A stretch of DNA of 64,000 bases from Leptospira semungkisensis (lineage in GTDB: Bacteria; Spirochaetota; Leptospiria; Leptospirales; Leptospiraceae). The notes under the pieces were generated by a model. It did no database searches. It had not been told where the DNA came from and worked only from the letters and a program-made list of their open reading frames with translations. The stretch covers positions 806,001 through 870,000 of the forward strand of contig NZ_RQEP01000005.1 of the NCBI RefSeq assembly GCF_004770055.1, in the 5' to 3' direction. Both the position numbers and the translations under genes were made by a program. Shown piece after piece: positions 46,242 to 54,703 of this stretch. Numbering within the stretch: position 1 is the stretch's first letter; the number at the start of each line of letters is the position of its first letter.

Positions 46242-47834
46242 ATGGTTCGGGCTTGGATATATATTCTAATTTTCTTATCCGGGATGATTTCCATTTCAGG
46301 AAAGGAACTCTCGTTCAGTCTAGGAGCGAACGAGCATATTAAAAACATAACGCCCGAATTATTTGTTTGGGAGAAGCAAGACACAAATCAATTTCCGCCT
46401 TCAGTTAATTCTTCCAAAGGTTGGAAGAAGCTGGGTTTAAACGCCTTAAATTTCAATTTTTCTAAAAGAGCATATTGGATAAAATTCAGAATTAAGTTTC
46501 GGACTGAAATTCGGGAAAATATTTATTTCGTCCTACGTTGGAAGGCTCATGATTTAGCCGAATTGTATACCCCAAATGGGATAGCACCTATCCAAAGAGT
46601 CGGTGATTCATTATCTAAATCTAATTGGCCTGTAAAAACTGTTCTCTATCCGACCTTGCTATTGCAGGGGGATCCAGGAGAAGAAAAGGAATATCTGGTC
46701 CGACTGAAATCCGAATCCATCATGTCTTTTCCGATCGAGATCATGGATGAGGCCGGTGTCCGATCCAATCTGGCGATAGAGACAGGACTTTTTTCTTTAT
46801 CTGCATGTTTGTATGGAATGTTGATCTTTGTGGCACTTCTTTATTATAGGGCCACAGGATATAAGGAATTTTTGTTATACACCGGCTATGCGTTTTGCAT
46901 GGGCGCATCCTACGATGTAAATTATGGAAATGCGATAGAGATATTTTGGGAAGATAGCCCGCTTTGGGCAGAAAAGATAAATTACTTTTTCTTTAACTTG
47001 GGTGGAGCCTTCGGATTCTATTTTATCAGAAGATTTTTAGATATGAAGACATTCTTGCCTTGGGTGGACAGAGCTCTTCTTTTATTTTCAACAGTACTTG
47101 CGATTACACTTCCTTTGATATTTACTATGGATACGATTGCGTATCTGACTAGGATCAATGAAGTCATTTATGTGATCTCAATCCCTATGATCATGATTTC
47201 CGGGATCTATTTGCGGGGAAGGGGCAATAAGAAACTCAATCTCTTTTTGGTTTCTTGGGGATTGTATATGACCCTCGGATATATTAGTATTTTCTACTAT
47301 ATGGGGTATTTAGAATACGGTTTCTTTACTGTCTATTCAGTGCCTCTTTTTTTTCCTGCGGATTTGCTGATCCTTCTCTATAATATAGTGCAGAAGTATT
47401 CTAAGAATATTGAGGAGAAGAATAGCCTTTTAGAGGCTTTGAGCGAGTTCATTAATAAACCCAGATATGTTCGCTCTAAGATCTCCGGATTGGACGTGGA
47501 CGAATCTCTGAATGCCTTGGAATCCTTGATGAATCAGGAAAAACTCTTTCAGCAAGAGGAGATTACGATCCAGCTTGTGGCGAATCGAATCAGACTTAGT
47601 ACTCATCAACTTTCGGAACTTTTGAATTCTAGATTAGGGATGGGATTTGCTGCCTATATCAATTCAAAGAGGATAGAAGAGGCAAAACGTCTTCTGCATA
47701 CCGGAGAAGATAATATTCTAAATATCGCATTTATTGTGGGATTTGGATCCAAGACTTCTTTCAATGTGGAATTTAAGAAGTCTACAGGACTTACTCCGAA
47801 ACAATACAAAACCGTAATGCAGAAATCGATATAA
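46242..47834 (+). CDS. Membrane receptor: 7TMR-DISM sensor fused to AraC-type DNA-binding domain
   Basis: 530 residues. Signal-like segment WIYILIFLSGMISISG, then a periplasmic beta domain of about 150 residues (SKRAYWIKFRIKFRTEIRENIYFVL and EYLVRLKSES), typical of 7TMR-DISMED2. Seven hydrophobic helices of the 7TMR-DISM_7TM type follow at about 185-390. The C-terminus has an AraC helix-turn-helix pair: ITIQLVANRIRLSTHQLSELLNSRLGMGF and NILNIAFIVGFGSKTSFNVEFKKSTGLTPKQYK. It would sense a ligand outside and bind DNA directly from the membrane, without a kinase. The ATG at 46242 is preferred; a TTG at 46227 adds five residues. The binding site is unknown. Confidence 0.85.
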   Translation: MVRAWIYILIFLSGMISISGKELSFSLGANEHIKNITPELFVWEKQDTNQFPPSVNSSKGWKKLGLNALNFNFSKRAYWIKFRIKFRTEIRENIYFVLRWKAHDLAELYTPNGIAPIQRVGDSLSKSNWPVKTVLYPTLLLQGDPGEEKEYLVRLKSESIMSFPIEIMDEAGVRSNLAIETGLFSLSACLYGMLIFVALLYYRATGYKEFLLYTGYAFCMGASYDVNYGNAIEIFWEDSPLWAEKINYFFFNLGGAFGFYFIRRFLDMKTFLPWVDRALLLFSTVLAITLPLIFTMDTIAYLTRINEVIYVISIPMIMISGIYLRGRGNKKLNLFLVSWGLYMTLGYISIFYYMGYLEYGFFTVYSVPLFFPADLLILLYNIVQKYSKNIEEKNSLLEALSEFINKPRYVRSKISGLDVDESLNALESLMNQEKLFQQEEITIQLVANRIRLSTHQLSELLNSRLGMGFAAYINSKRIEEAKRLLHTGEDNILNIAFIVGFGSKTSFNVEFKKSTGLTPKQYKTVMQKSI

Positions 47835-47929
47835 TTTCAAAACTTTTAGAACGAAATGTTTGGATCGTTACGTTCGGATCTAAGCAAATGGCAAAACAGA
47901 TTAAAACGAGAGACTGTAAGAGCAAAGGA

Positions 47930-49123
47930 TTATTTCAGTTTTTGTGAAAATCGGACCAGTCGATCCAAACCTTCTTCTAATATTTCGTTTTCAACGATTA
48001 AGCTGAGCACGATAAATCCGGATCCTTCTTTAAAGCCGAACATAGAGCCGGAATGAATTAATACCTTTTCTTCTTTTAGAAGTTGTAAACAAAAGTCTTC
48101 GTCTTGGTTCCATAGATCCGATTGTAAGATGGAATACCATCCTCCTTGCGGGCTTTGGAATTTGATGTTATGATGATCTTTAAGATGAGTCTCTAAGATT
48201 TGTAGATTTCTTTGGATCCTTCTCTGGACCTGACCTTGGATCATTTTTCTCCATTGCAACAATTCAGATAGAGCCAATTGGATAGGAGTTCCTACTGAAA
48301 GATAGGTATCAGAAATGATCTCTAATCTTTCTTTGCATTCCGATTTCCAGCGAGAAGGGCCGGATACATGGATCCAGGAGAGTTTCATTTGAGGAAGAGC
48401 AAGTATCTTAGAGATCCCATTCACAATAAAGATGGGAATATCAGAGTCACTCGGATCTATCTTTTGCAGAGAAGAATCTTCAGTATAATCTATGAATACT
48501 TCATCGATCACAATCGCAAATTGATTCTTTTTGGCCAAAGATTTCAGCTTTTTGAATTCATCTATAGAGAGAATGTTTCCAGTCGGATTATTAGGAGAAA
48601 CAACAAATAAGATCTTTGTCTTGGTAGAGATCTTTGACTCAAGATCGGCAAAGTTGATCTTCCAATCGGAACCTTCTTCCAATTCATAAGAATCGAATTC
48701 TGCAGAATCCATCATGGAGATGAATTCGAATAATGGATAACCTGGACTCGGGATCAATACCTGATCTCCCGGATCGCAAAGCAATTTGATCAAATAAGAA
48801 TATGCTTCCGAAGAAGAAGATGTTAAGAATAGATCATCTGGTGAAAAATCTAGGCCTCTCTCTTCGTAGTACAAAGAGACAGCTTCTCTTGCGGATAGAA
48901 TTCCTTTCGGATCCGGATCATATTCCATTCCTCCCGGTTTGCTAAGAGAATGAAGGATTGCCTCGGAAGGATAAATCATCCTAGCTTTGGTAGGATTGGA
49001 AACAGTAAGATCGATCCAATCTTCTTTTGCTTCCTTGTATTTTTTTACAAGAGAGTAGAGCTCATTTTCTCCGGAATGAAATTCGAATCTTTTACTAAAA
49101 GGAGGAACTTCTTCCTGATTCAT
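47930..49123 (-). CDS. Class I/II pyridoxal-phosphate aminotransferase
   Basis: 397 residues. Fold type I markers: VSPNNPTGNIL (substrate/PLP Asn), IVIDEVFIDY (Asp), and VNGISKILALPQMKLSW with the PLP Lys in GISK. N-terminal TVSNPTKARMIYPSEAI differs from AspC's but fits the wider class I/II set (e.g. alanine or aromatic aminotransferases). Substrate cannot be fixed. It follows DUF2905 after 9 bp on the same strand, with weak ribosome-binding sites. It is cytoplasmic. Confidence 0.85.
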   Translation of the reverse strand: MNQEEVPPFSKRFEFHSGENELYSLVKKYKEAKEDWIDLTVSNPTKARMIYPSEAILHSLSKPGGMEYDPDPKGILSAREAVSLYYEERGLDFSPDDLFLTSSSSEAYSYLIKLLCDPGDQVLIPSPGYPLFEFISMMDSAEFDSYELEEGSDWKINFADLESKISTKTKILFVVSPNNPTGNILSIDEFKKLKSLAKKNQFAIVIDEVFIDYTEDSSLQKIDPSDSDIPIFIVNGISKILALPQMKLSWIHVSGPSRWKSECKERLEIISDTYLSVGTPIQLALSELLQWRKMIQGQVQRRIQRNLQILETHLKDHHNIKFQSPQGGWYSILQSDLWNQDEDFCLQLLKEEKVLIHSGSMFGFKEGSGFIVLSLIVENEILEEGLDRLVRFSQKLK

Positions 49124-49132
49124 AATATTTTC

Positions 49133-49363
49133 TTAATGAACCAGACGGTTCCAGATATAAAGAAGAAAGGAAAGCACGATGCTGATCAGAATAGAAGTGG
49201 CAAAAGGGAAATAGAATCTGAAATTTTCTTTCTCTATTTTGAGATCACCGGGTAGATTTCCGAGAGAAGATATGAATGGGATTTTGGAGCCGAAAACGAA
49301 GAATGCTCCGAGTATCAGAAAGAGAGCGCCGATCCAAAGGAATGTTTTACCAAGCGGTTCCAT
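49133..49363 (-). CDS. DUF2905 small membrane protein
   Basis: 76 residues with two hydrophobic helices (about 8-24 and 53-71). Between them GNLPGDLKIEKENFRFYFPFATS matches the conserved GxLPGDI-x-ExxNFxFYFPxxTS of DUF2905. The family is widespread in bacteria; its function is unknown. It precedes the aminotransferase on the same strand. Confidence 0.9.
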   Translation of the reverse strand: MEPLGKTFLWIGALFLILGAFFVFGSKIPFISSLGNLPGDLKIEKENFRFYFPFATSILISIVLSFLLYIWNRLVH

Positions 49364-49384
49364 TGCGCGATCCTAGGGGAAGCC

Positions 49385-49475
<91 letters not shown>

Positions 49476-49553
49476 GGTTCTGGTTGCGATTACGATGATT
49501 TTCGAAAGACCTGTTCGGTCAAGGAGATTCGATCCAAAAGCTTTGCATTGAAA

Positions 49554-51116
49554 TCACGCTTTCTTCTCCGCAATGAACTGAGCGGCTCGCTTTGAGAATG
49601 CCATAATCGTATAGCTTGGATCCACCGAAACGGCAGTGGGGAAAACGCTCGAATCGCTTACGAATAAATTTGAGATCCCATGGACCTTATGTTTCCAGTC
49701 CACCACAGAATTCTTAGGATCGAGTCCCATTCTGCATCCTCCTGCCGGGTGAGGAGCTGCCATCGCCATGGATGCAGGACTCAATGGAAGTGAATCCACT
49801 GCAGAGATTTCTTCGACCTTGTTTAATGTGGTCCGTTTTAGATCGGGAAGAATTACCTTCTCCGCGCCTGCTTTGAAATTCAAAAGCACTTGTTTACGAA
49901 TGCAATCCCTTAGGATCTCTTTGGTAAGAGTTCCAAAATCATATTGGACTTCTCGTTTTCCTCCGGACTTGATTTCTATTCTTCCAAGCTCGGACTCAGG
50001 ATCATCTATCCAACCGATGGTTCCTCCTAAACGTGGGAGCTCCTTCATTACTTCGAAATGTTCTTTTCCGAAGCTGGGAACAAGCGCGCCTATCGCTCCC
50101 GGTTGGAGCTGATTTGCCATAAGCAAGTATCCGCCTTCTTTGTATATTCCCCCGTTGAAGCGAGCTAATCTGAATTCTTCTACTCCGTATGCTGAGGGAA
50201 TATTTCTCCATTGTATGATCGGTTCCTTGTACAATGCATGAACGAAAGGAGAAGGATTGATCGCAAGAAATTCTCCCAGCGCGGGTAACTTCTTCTTAAA
50301 TCCGTTACGAAGAAGGAAGGTAGAACTTCCGAATCCACCGGCTGCGACTATTACTGTGTCCGCCTTAAAGTTCAGTCTCACTTCGGATTCTTTTTGAGAA
50401 GGTCTGTCGATCACTGCAGCTTGCAATCCTACGACTTTATCACCTTGCATTTCTAATTCGAGTGCTTTGGTATCCGCAAATAGGTCAGCACCTAAAGCGA
50501 TCGCCATCGGAATATGAGTGATGAGTTGACTTTGTTTCGCTCCAAACATGCATCCTTGCATGCAATGTCCAGACTTCTGGCAATTCTTTCTGGCTTGGGG
50601 AACAGGACTTCCTTCCCATCCTAATTCTTTAGAAGCCTTGCGGACTAACTGGCTCATTCTATTGAAATTTTCTTCTTTGGCAGGATGAACGTTCAGTGTT
50701 TCGTCTAACTCTTTCCAGAAAGGCTCCAAGTCTTCAGGACCATGTCCTAAGACTCCGAATTTGTCCTTCCATAATTCCAATCTATCTTTAGGCGTTCTAT
50801 AACTGTCCGCCCAATAGTGGACCGAGGCTCCTCCTACGTTTTTTCCGTAAACGATATTGATCGTACCGTCGGCGGTGGTGCCCATATTCCGTTCGGCAGA
50901 GACCTTCCCCGCCATATTCAATTCATGATTGTCGAAGGTGCCTGTATGATAATAACCGCCTTCTTCTACGAGAGTGACTTTCTTTCCTGCCTTTGCGAGC
51001 TCATAGGCAATCGTAGCGCCCCCGCAGCCTGTTCCGATAACTAGCACTTCGGTGCGGATCTCCTTGGATTCTCCTAGATTTTTCCATTCGAAAATCTTAC
51101 CCGACATCGGAGCCAC
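49554..51116 (-). CDS. GMC-family flavin oxidoreductase (large subunit)
   Basis: 520 residues. FAD-binding N-terminus EVLVIGTGCGGATIAYELAKAG, VVEE-like TLVEEGGYYHTGTF, and the GMC motif GGASVHYWADSYRTP. The GMC C-terminus is HPAGGCRMGLDPKNS, then FVSDSSVFPTAVSVDPSYTIMAFSKRAA. A CQKSGHCMQGCMFGAKQ segment (about 183-199) holds four Cys and is seen in long-chain alcohol/cholesterol oxidase relatives and in gluconate/fructose dehydrogenase large subunits. Together with the upstream small subunit it looks like a two-part dehydrogenase without a cytochrome c subunit. The substrate is unknown. It overlaps the small subunit by 20 nt. Confidence 0.87.
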   Translation of the reverse strand: MAPMSGKIFEWKNLGESKEIRTEVLVIGTGCGGATIAYELAKAGKKVTLVEEGGYYHTGTFDNHELNMAGKVSAERNMGTTADGTINIVYGKNVGGASVHYWADSYRTPKDRLELWKDKFGVLGHGPEDLEPFWKELDETLNVHPAKEENFNRMSQLVRKASKELGWEGSPVPQARKNCQKSGHCMQGCMFGAKQSQLITHIPMAIALGADLFADTKALELEMQGDKVVGLQAAVIDRPSQKESEVRLNFKADTVIVAAGGFGSSTFLLRNGFKKKLPALGEFLAINPSPFVHALYKEPIIQWRNIPSAYGVEEFRLARFNGGIYKEGGYLLMANQLQPGAIGALVPSFGKEHFEVMKELPRLGGTIGWIDDPESELGRIEIKSGGKREVQYDFGTLTKEILRDCIRKQVLLNFKAGAEKVILPDLKRTTLNKVEEISAVDSLPLSPASMAMAAPHPAGGCRMGLDPKNSVVDWKHKVHGISNLFVSDSSVFPTAVSVDPSYTIMAFSKRAAQFIAEKKA

Positions 51117-51678
51117 CTATTAGTTTATTATAATATATTCTAGACTCGCTTAATTTTTCTGGAGGATTTCCGAACGGACCGTCGTATGAAATCATCTTAA
51201 ATGTAGATTCATGCCCGTAATACATCAAAAATATAGGCATTCTCAAATTGGACCATACTGCACGAATCAGATCCGAATCGGAGTCGTTTAGTTCTGAGAG
51301 GAATTTTCTACGCGACTCCAAAGACATTTTAGAGAATCGGGAGAACTTCCAATGGAATAGGGGAAGATACTCCATGACCAAAACCAAAGTCTTAAAGTCA
51401 TCACTCAAAAAAGGATCTACAAAGAAGAACTCTTCATCCAATCTTTCTAAAACTTTTGCGTCCTTGTATGTGGGAATATTCGGGCCTTCTGGTAAGATTG
51501 CTTCGGAGAGTGCAGCAAGAGTTTCTAATTCAGATTCGGAGAAGAAGAGAGACTTAGGAAGGACCCGTCCCGATCGGTTTAGGATACAAATTGAACTTCC
51601 TAAGACCAAGGCTCCCGATCCGGCGATTCCCAGTCTCAGGAAAGTTTTACGAGAGAATCTAGGGGCTGAATTTGCCAT
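51097..51678 (-). CDS. Gluconate-2-dehydrogenase subunit 3-like protein
   Basis: 193 residues. N-terminal SRKTFLRLGIAGSGALVLG resembles a Tat signal with RK replacing RR. The body has FFSESELETLAALSEAILPEGPNIPTYKDA, which matches the gluconate 2-dehydrogenase subunit 3 family (F-x-LxxLaxaiiP). This small subunit helps fold or export the GMC flavoprotein through Tat. Overlap of 20 nt with the GMC gene on the same strand supports a dimeric dehydrogenase. Confidence 0.75.
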   Translation of the reverse strand: MANSAPRFSRKTFLRLGIAGSGALVLGSSICILNRSGRVLPKSLFFSESELETLAALSEAILPEGPNIPTYKDAKVLERLDEEFFFVDPFLSDDFKTLVLVMEYLPLFHWKFSRFSKMSLESRRKFLSELNDSDSDLIRAVWSNLRMPIFLMYYGHESTFKMISYDGPFGNPPEKLSESRIYYNKLIGGSDVG

Positions 51679-51782
51679 TGCAGTGTTTTTGTCTAGATCC
51701 TAAGCACTGTCAATCTTTACATACCTCTCATTTAGGAAAACCAACTTGACGTTCCAATTATTCGATAATCCCTGGTATCAAT

Positions 51783-52016
51783 ATGGCAGATAAGAACGAC
51801 AAGGTTCCGGAAAACGCACCGGGAAAATATTATATCGATAATAGCTGCGTTCCTTGCAACGATTGCTTAGAAGAAGCTCCGACCCTTCTTAAATATACCG
51901 ACGATGAGTCCAAGGTTTTCTTTCATAGACAACCTGCCTCCCCTGAAGAGGCGATTGCCGCTCGTAAGGCAATGGAAATCTGTCCGGTAGAAGCAATAGG
52001 CAGCGACGGAGAATAA
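51783..52016 (+). CDS. Single-cluster ferredoxin
   Basis: 77 residues. Cysteines are arranged C-x2-C-x2-C (NSCVPCNDCLEEAP) and then one in MEICPVEAIG, i.e. the four-Cys set for one [4Fe-4S] cluster of the Thermotoga/Bacillus ferredoxin kind. Length is usual. It would carry electrons for a soluble reductase; the siroheme sulfite reductase is a possible acceptor. It is divergent from the GMC dehydrogenase pair; any link is inference. A hairpin follows the stop. Confidence 0.87.
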   Translation: MADKNDKVPENAPGKYYIDNSCVPCNDCLEEAPTLLKYTDDESKVFFHRQPASPEEAIAARKAMEICPVEAIGSDGE

Positions 52017-52391
52017 TACTCTTCACTTTCGGTCACTCTTGTGGCCGAAAGGATCGCTTCTATTCTCTATTCCATCAAATTTTTATAATATTGGTTCTTT
52101 TTGAACCGAATTCATTTCATATAGGATCTTTTCTATATTTTGGTCCTTTTTAAGACCGTTTTGCTTTAAACGGATCAGTTTCTCCATCATTCTATTAAAC
52201 GAAATTGAACGTCGGTTTATCGACTAGACTGTTTTATCTAGTAATTATAAGTGTTTTGCAAAGATCCTCTGGTTTCTCGGATTTTTTCGGTCTTTTTAGC
52301 AGATTCTCAACTTTTCATCCTTTTATACTCGCAATGTTCTCGTCTAACTCGTCATTTTATGTATTAGTACTTGAATTCGATTTCGCGACCT
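52017..52391. repeat. Intergenic hairpin cluster before the sensor kinase
   Basis: This 375-bp gap has no gene. It starts with an 11-bp stem (CTTTCGGTCAC with GTGGCCGAAAG, loop TCTT) at 52026-52051, without a T-run. Small hairpins follow: GGTTC-T5-GAACC (52093-52107), GGTC...GACC (52142-52157) and CCGTTT...AAACGG (52156-52173). The T-rich loops look alike, as if from one repeated unit. The rest is AT-rich, with no promoter I can name. Confidence 0.45.
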
Positions 52392-54305
52392 ATGGATCAA
52401 ATTCCGCAACAAGAAGAAATTCGCCTTAGCCAAGGTACGGATTTATATAAAACCCTCGTAGAGAAGAGTCGTGAATTGATTTGCCTTCATGATAAAGAAG
52501 GGATCTATCTCTATGTTAATCCTGCGATCGAAGACCTTACCGGTTTTAAACCGGAAGATCTGATTGGTCGTAGTCCTTACGAGTTTATTCATCCGGATGA
52601 TAAAGAAAGAATCAGACTAGAAGCTCATGAGCCCGCAAAATCAGGACGCCCGACCATCGCAACTCAGTATCGCTTTTTGAGAAAGGATGGAACTTATGTT
52701 TGGTTTCAGACACTTACCCAACCGATAGAGAACGAAAAAGGCGAGATCATTTATCTGAATACTGCTTCAAGAGATGTAACTTCTCAAGTGCATCTAACGG
52801 AGAATCTCCAGCAAGAAAAGAAGTTTTCGTCTCTCATGGCGGAACTTGCAAAAGTCGGGGCCTGGGAATCCAATGTAGAAACAGGAACAGTTTACTGGTC
52901 CACAGAGATTTATAAGATCTTAGAAAGAGATCCGAGTTTAGGCATAGATAGAGAAACCGTTTATCATAAATACAGTTATCCTGAAGATAGAGAACGTTTA
53001 AGAGAACAAAATATGCGCGCCTATCTACAAGGTGAATCCTATTCTGTGGAGCATCGAATGCTTACTGAATCGGGAAGAGTAATATGGGTTCGCACTCAAG
53101 GAAAACCTACGTACGTGGACGGACGCATCGTTGGAGTTTACGGAGCGATGCAAGACATCACTCTCTCCAAGCTTGTAGAAGAAGAAATCCGATTGAGTGA
53201 GAAGAAATTCTCCGAAGCGTTTCACAGTTCCGGGAATGGGATCATACTCTTGGACAAAAGCGGTTTCTTCTTAGAGGTCAATCAGTCCTTTGCAAAGATG
53301 CTTGGTTATCAACCCGAAGAACTTTTGTTCAAGGGCTTTCAAGATGTGACGTATCACGAAGATATCAATATTGGCGCGAGTGCCTTTCAGAAAATTATCA
53401 CCGGAGAAAAAAATACTGCTCAATTCGCAAAACGTTATGTACATAAAAAAGGTCATATAGTTTGGGTATTCATCACCGGGGTTGCGGTAAGAAAGGACTC
53501 GGGAGAATTGATGTTTATCGTTTCTCAAATCCAAGATATTTCTCGTAAGCGCATTCTAGAAAACGTCCTAAGAGAAAAGAACGCTCGTCTTAGATCTATT
53601 GGGAATCATTTGAAAGAAAGAATCTCTCAGTTAGAGGAATTCAATCAGATCGTATCTCATAATATGAGATCCCCGATAGGGAATATTTCTACTCTAGTTA
53701 AATTTTTAGAAGAGTCCCAGACCGAAGTAGAAAAACAGGAATACATGGATTATCTGAAGAAGACTTCAGACCAATTACTTACAACATTAAACGAAATCGT
53801 AGAAGTAATCAAGATCCGTCAGAGTCCTAAGGTCACTTCGGAAGAATTGTCTTTCGAGTCCGTATTTTCTAGAGTTAAGTCCATGTTTTTCGGACAAATC
53901 GTGGAATATGGAGCAGAAGTGATCGCCGATTTCTCCGAATCGCCTTCTATCATTTATCCTTCGGTATACTTGGAGAGCATATTCTTGAATATGCTTTCTA
54001 ATTCTTTGAAGTATAGATCCGAGACCGAAAGCCCGAAAATCCGTTTCAGGACATATTGGCTGAACGGAAATCATATTTTAGAAGTGGAGGATAACGGATT
54101 AGGAATTGACTTAAAAAAACATGGGGATCAGATATTTAAATTACATAAGAGATTTCACCGCGATACTGAAGGTAGAGGGGTCGGTTTGTTTATGACAAAA
54201 AATCAAATCGAATCCTTGGGCGGAGAAATCCATGTAGAAAGTATTCCCGGAAAGGGCGCTAAGTTCATAATCCATTTATCGAGAGCAAATGAATTTACTA
54301 TCTAA
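52392..54305 (+). CDS. PAS-domain sensor histidine kinase
   Basis: 637 residues, no membrane helix. Three PAS domains lie at about 10-130 (LICLHDKEGIYLYVNPAIEDLTGF), 143-255 (VGAWESNVETGTVYWS) and 268-384 (IILLDKSGFFLEVNQSFAKMLGY). The kinase core follows: H box with phospho-acceptor H423 in EEFNQIVSHNMRSPIGN, N box FLNMLSNSLKYRS, G1 DNGLGID, and G2 GRGVGLFMTKNQ. It is a soluble multi-PAS kinase, probably sensing redox or a small ligand. ATG 52392 is used; a TTG at 52371 adds seven codons. It overlaps the response regulator gene by 17 nt, its cognate partner. Confidence 0.9.
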   Translation: MDQIPQQEEIRLSQGTDLYKTLVEKSRELICLHDKEGIYLYVNPAIEDLTGFKPEDLIGRSPYEFIHPDDKERIRLEAHEPAKSGRPTIATQYRFLRKDGTYVWFQTLTQPIENEKGEIIYLNTASRDVTSQVHLTENLQQEKKFSSLMAELAKVGAWESNVETGTVYWSTEIYKILERDPSLGIDRETVYHKYSYPEDRERLREQNMRAYLQGESYSVEHRMLTESGRVIWVRTQGKPTYVDGRIVGVYGAMQDITLSKLVEEEIRLSEKKFSEAFHSSGNGIILLDKSGFFLEVNQSFAKMLGYQPEELLFKGFQDVTYHEDINIGASAFQKIITGEKNTAQFAKRYVHKKGHIVWVFITGVAVRKDSGELMFIVSQIQDISRKRILENVLREKNARLRSIGNHLKERISQLEEFNQIVSHNMRSPIGNISTLVKFLEESQTEVEKQEYMDYLKKTSDQLLTTLNEIVEVIKIRQSPKVTSEELSFESVFSRVKSMFFGQIVEYGAEVIADFSESPSIIYPSVYLESIFLNMLSNSLKYRSETESPKIRFRTYWLNGNHILEVEDNGLGIDLKKHGDQIFKLHKRFHRDTEGRGVGLFMTKNQIESLGGEIHVESIPGKGAKFIIHLSRANEFTI

Positions 54306-54702
54306 GAAACAAAAACTCTTGCTCGTAGATGACGATGCAATCTTTGTTGAGATCGCCAAGAGAACGATCGAAAAGACTGGAGCAGTCGAAAGCTTGCAAG
54401 TATTTCCGGATGGAGAAGGTGCCATCAGTTTCTTAAAGGAACATAAGAGCGAGCCGGATATCATCCCAGATTTTATATTCTTGGATATCAATATGCCTTT
54501 CATGGATGGCTGGCAATTCTTGGACGAATATGCAAACTTCGTGAATTCGCTTATCAAAAAGCCCGCAATTTATATGGTCAGTTCTTCAGTAGATGATTCG
54601 GATCTAAGAAGAGCAAAAGAGATTCCTTTGGTCAGGGATTATATTATTAAGCCTGTCTCTCTGGATTCGTTTAAGAAAATCTTAAATAACGAAGCCATTT
54701 AA
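54289..54702 (+). CDS. CheY-like response regulator (receiver only)
   Basis: 137 residues forming a single receiver domain. Acidic pocket D14-D15-D16, phosphorylated D66 in FIFLDINMPFMDG, the Ser switch in MVSSSVDD and Lys in DYIIKPVSL (about K121). There is no output domain, so it must act by protein contact or in a phosphorelay. It overlaps the PAS kinase gene, which is its likely phosphodonor. The NxMPxMDGWQFL pattern is common in receivers paired with soluble PAS kinases. Confidence 0.92.
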   Translation: MNLLSKKQKLLLVDDDAIFVEIAKRTIEKTGAVESLQVFPDGEGAISFLKEHKSEPDIIPDFIFLDINMPFMDGWQFLDEYANFVNSLIKKPAIYMVSSSVDDSDLRRAKEIPLVRDYIIKPVSLDSFKKILNNEAI

Positions 54703-54703
54703 G

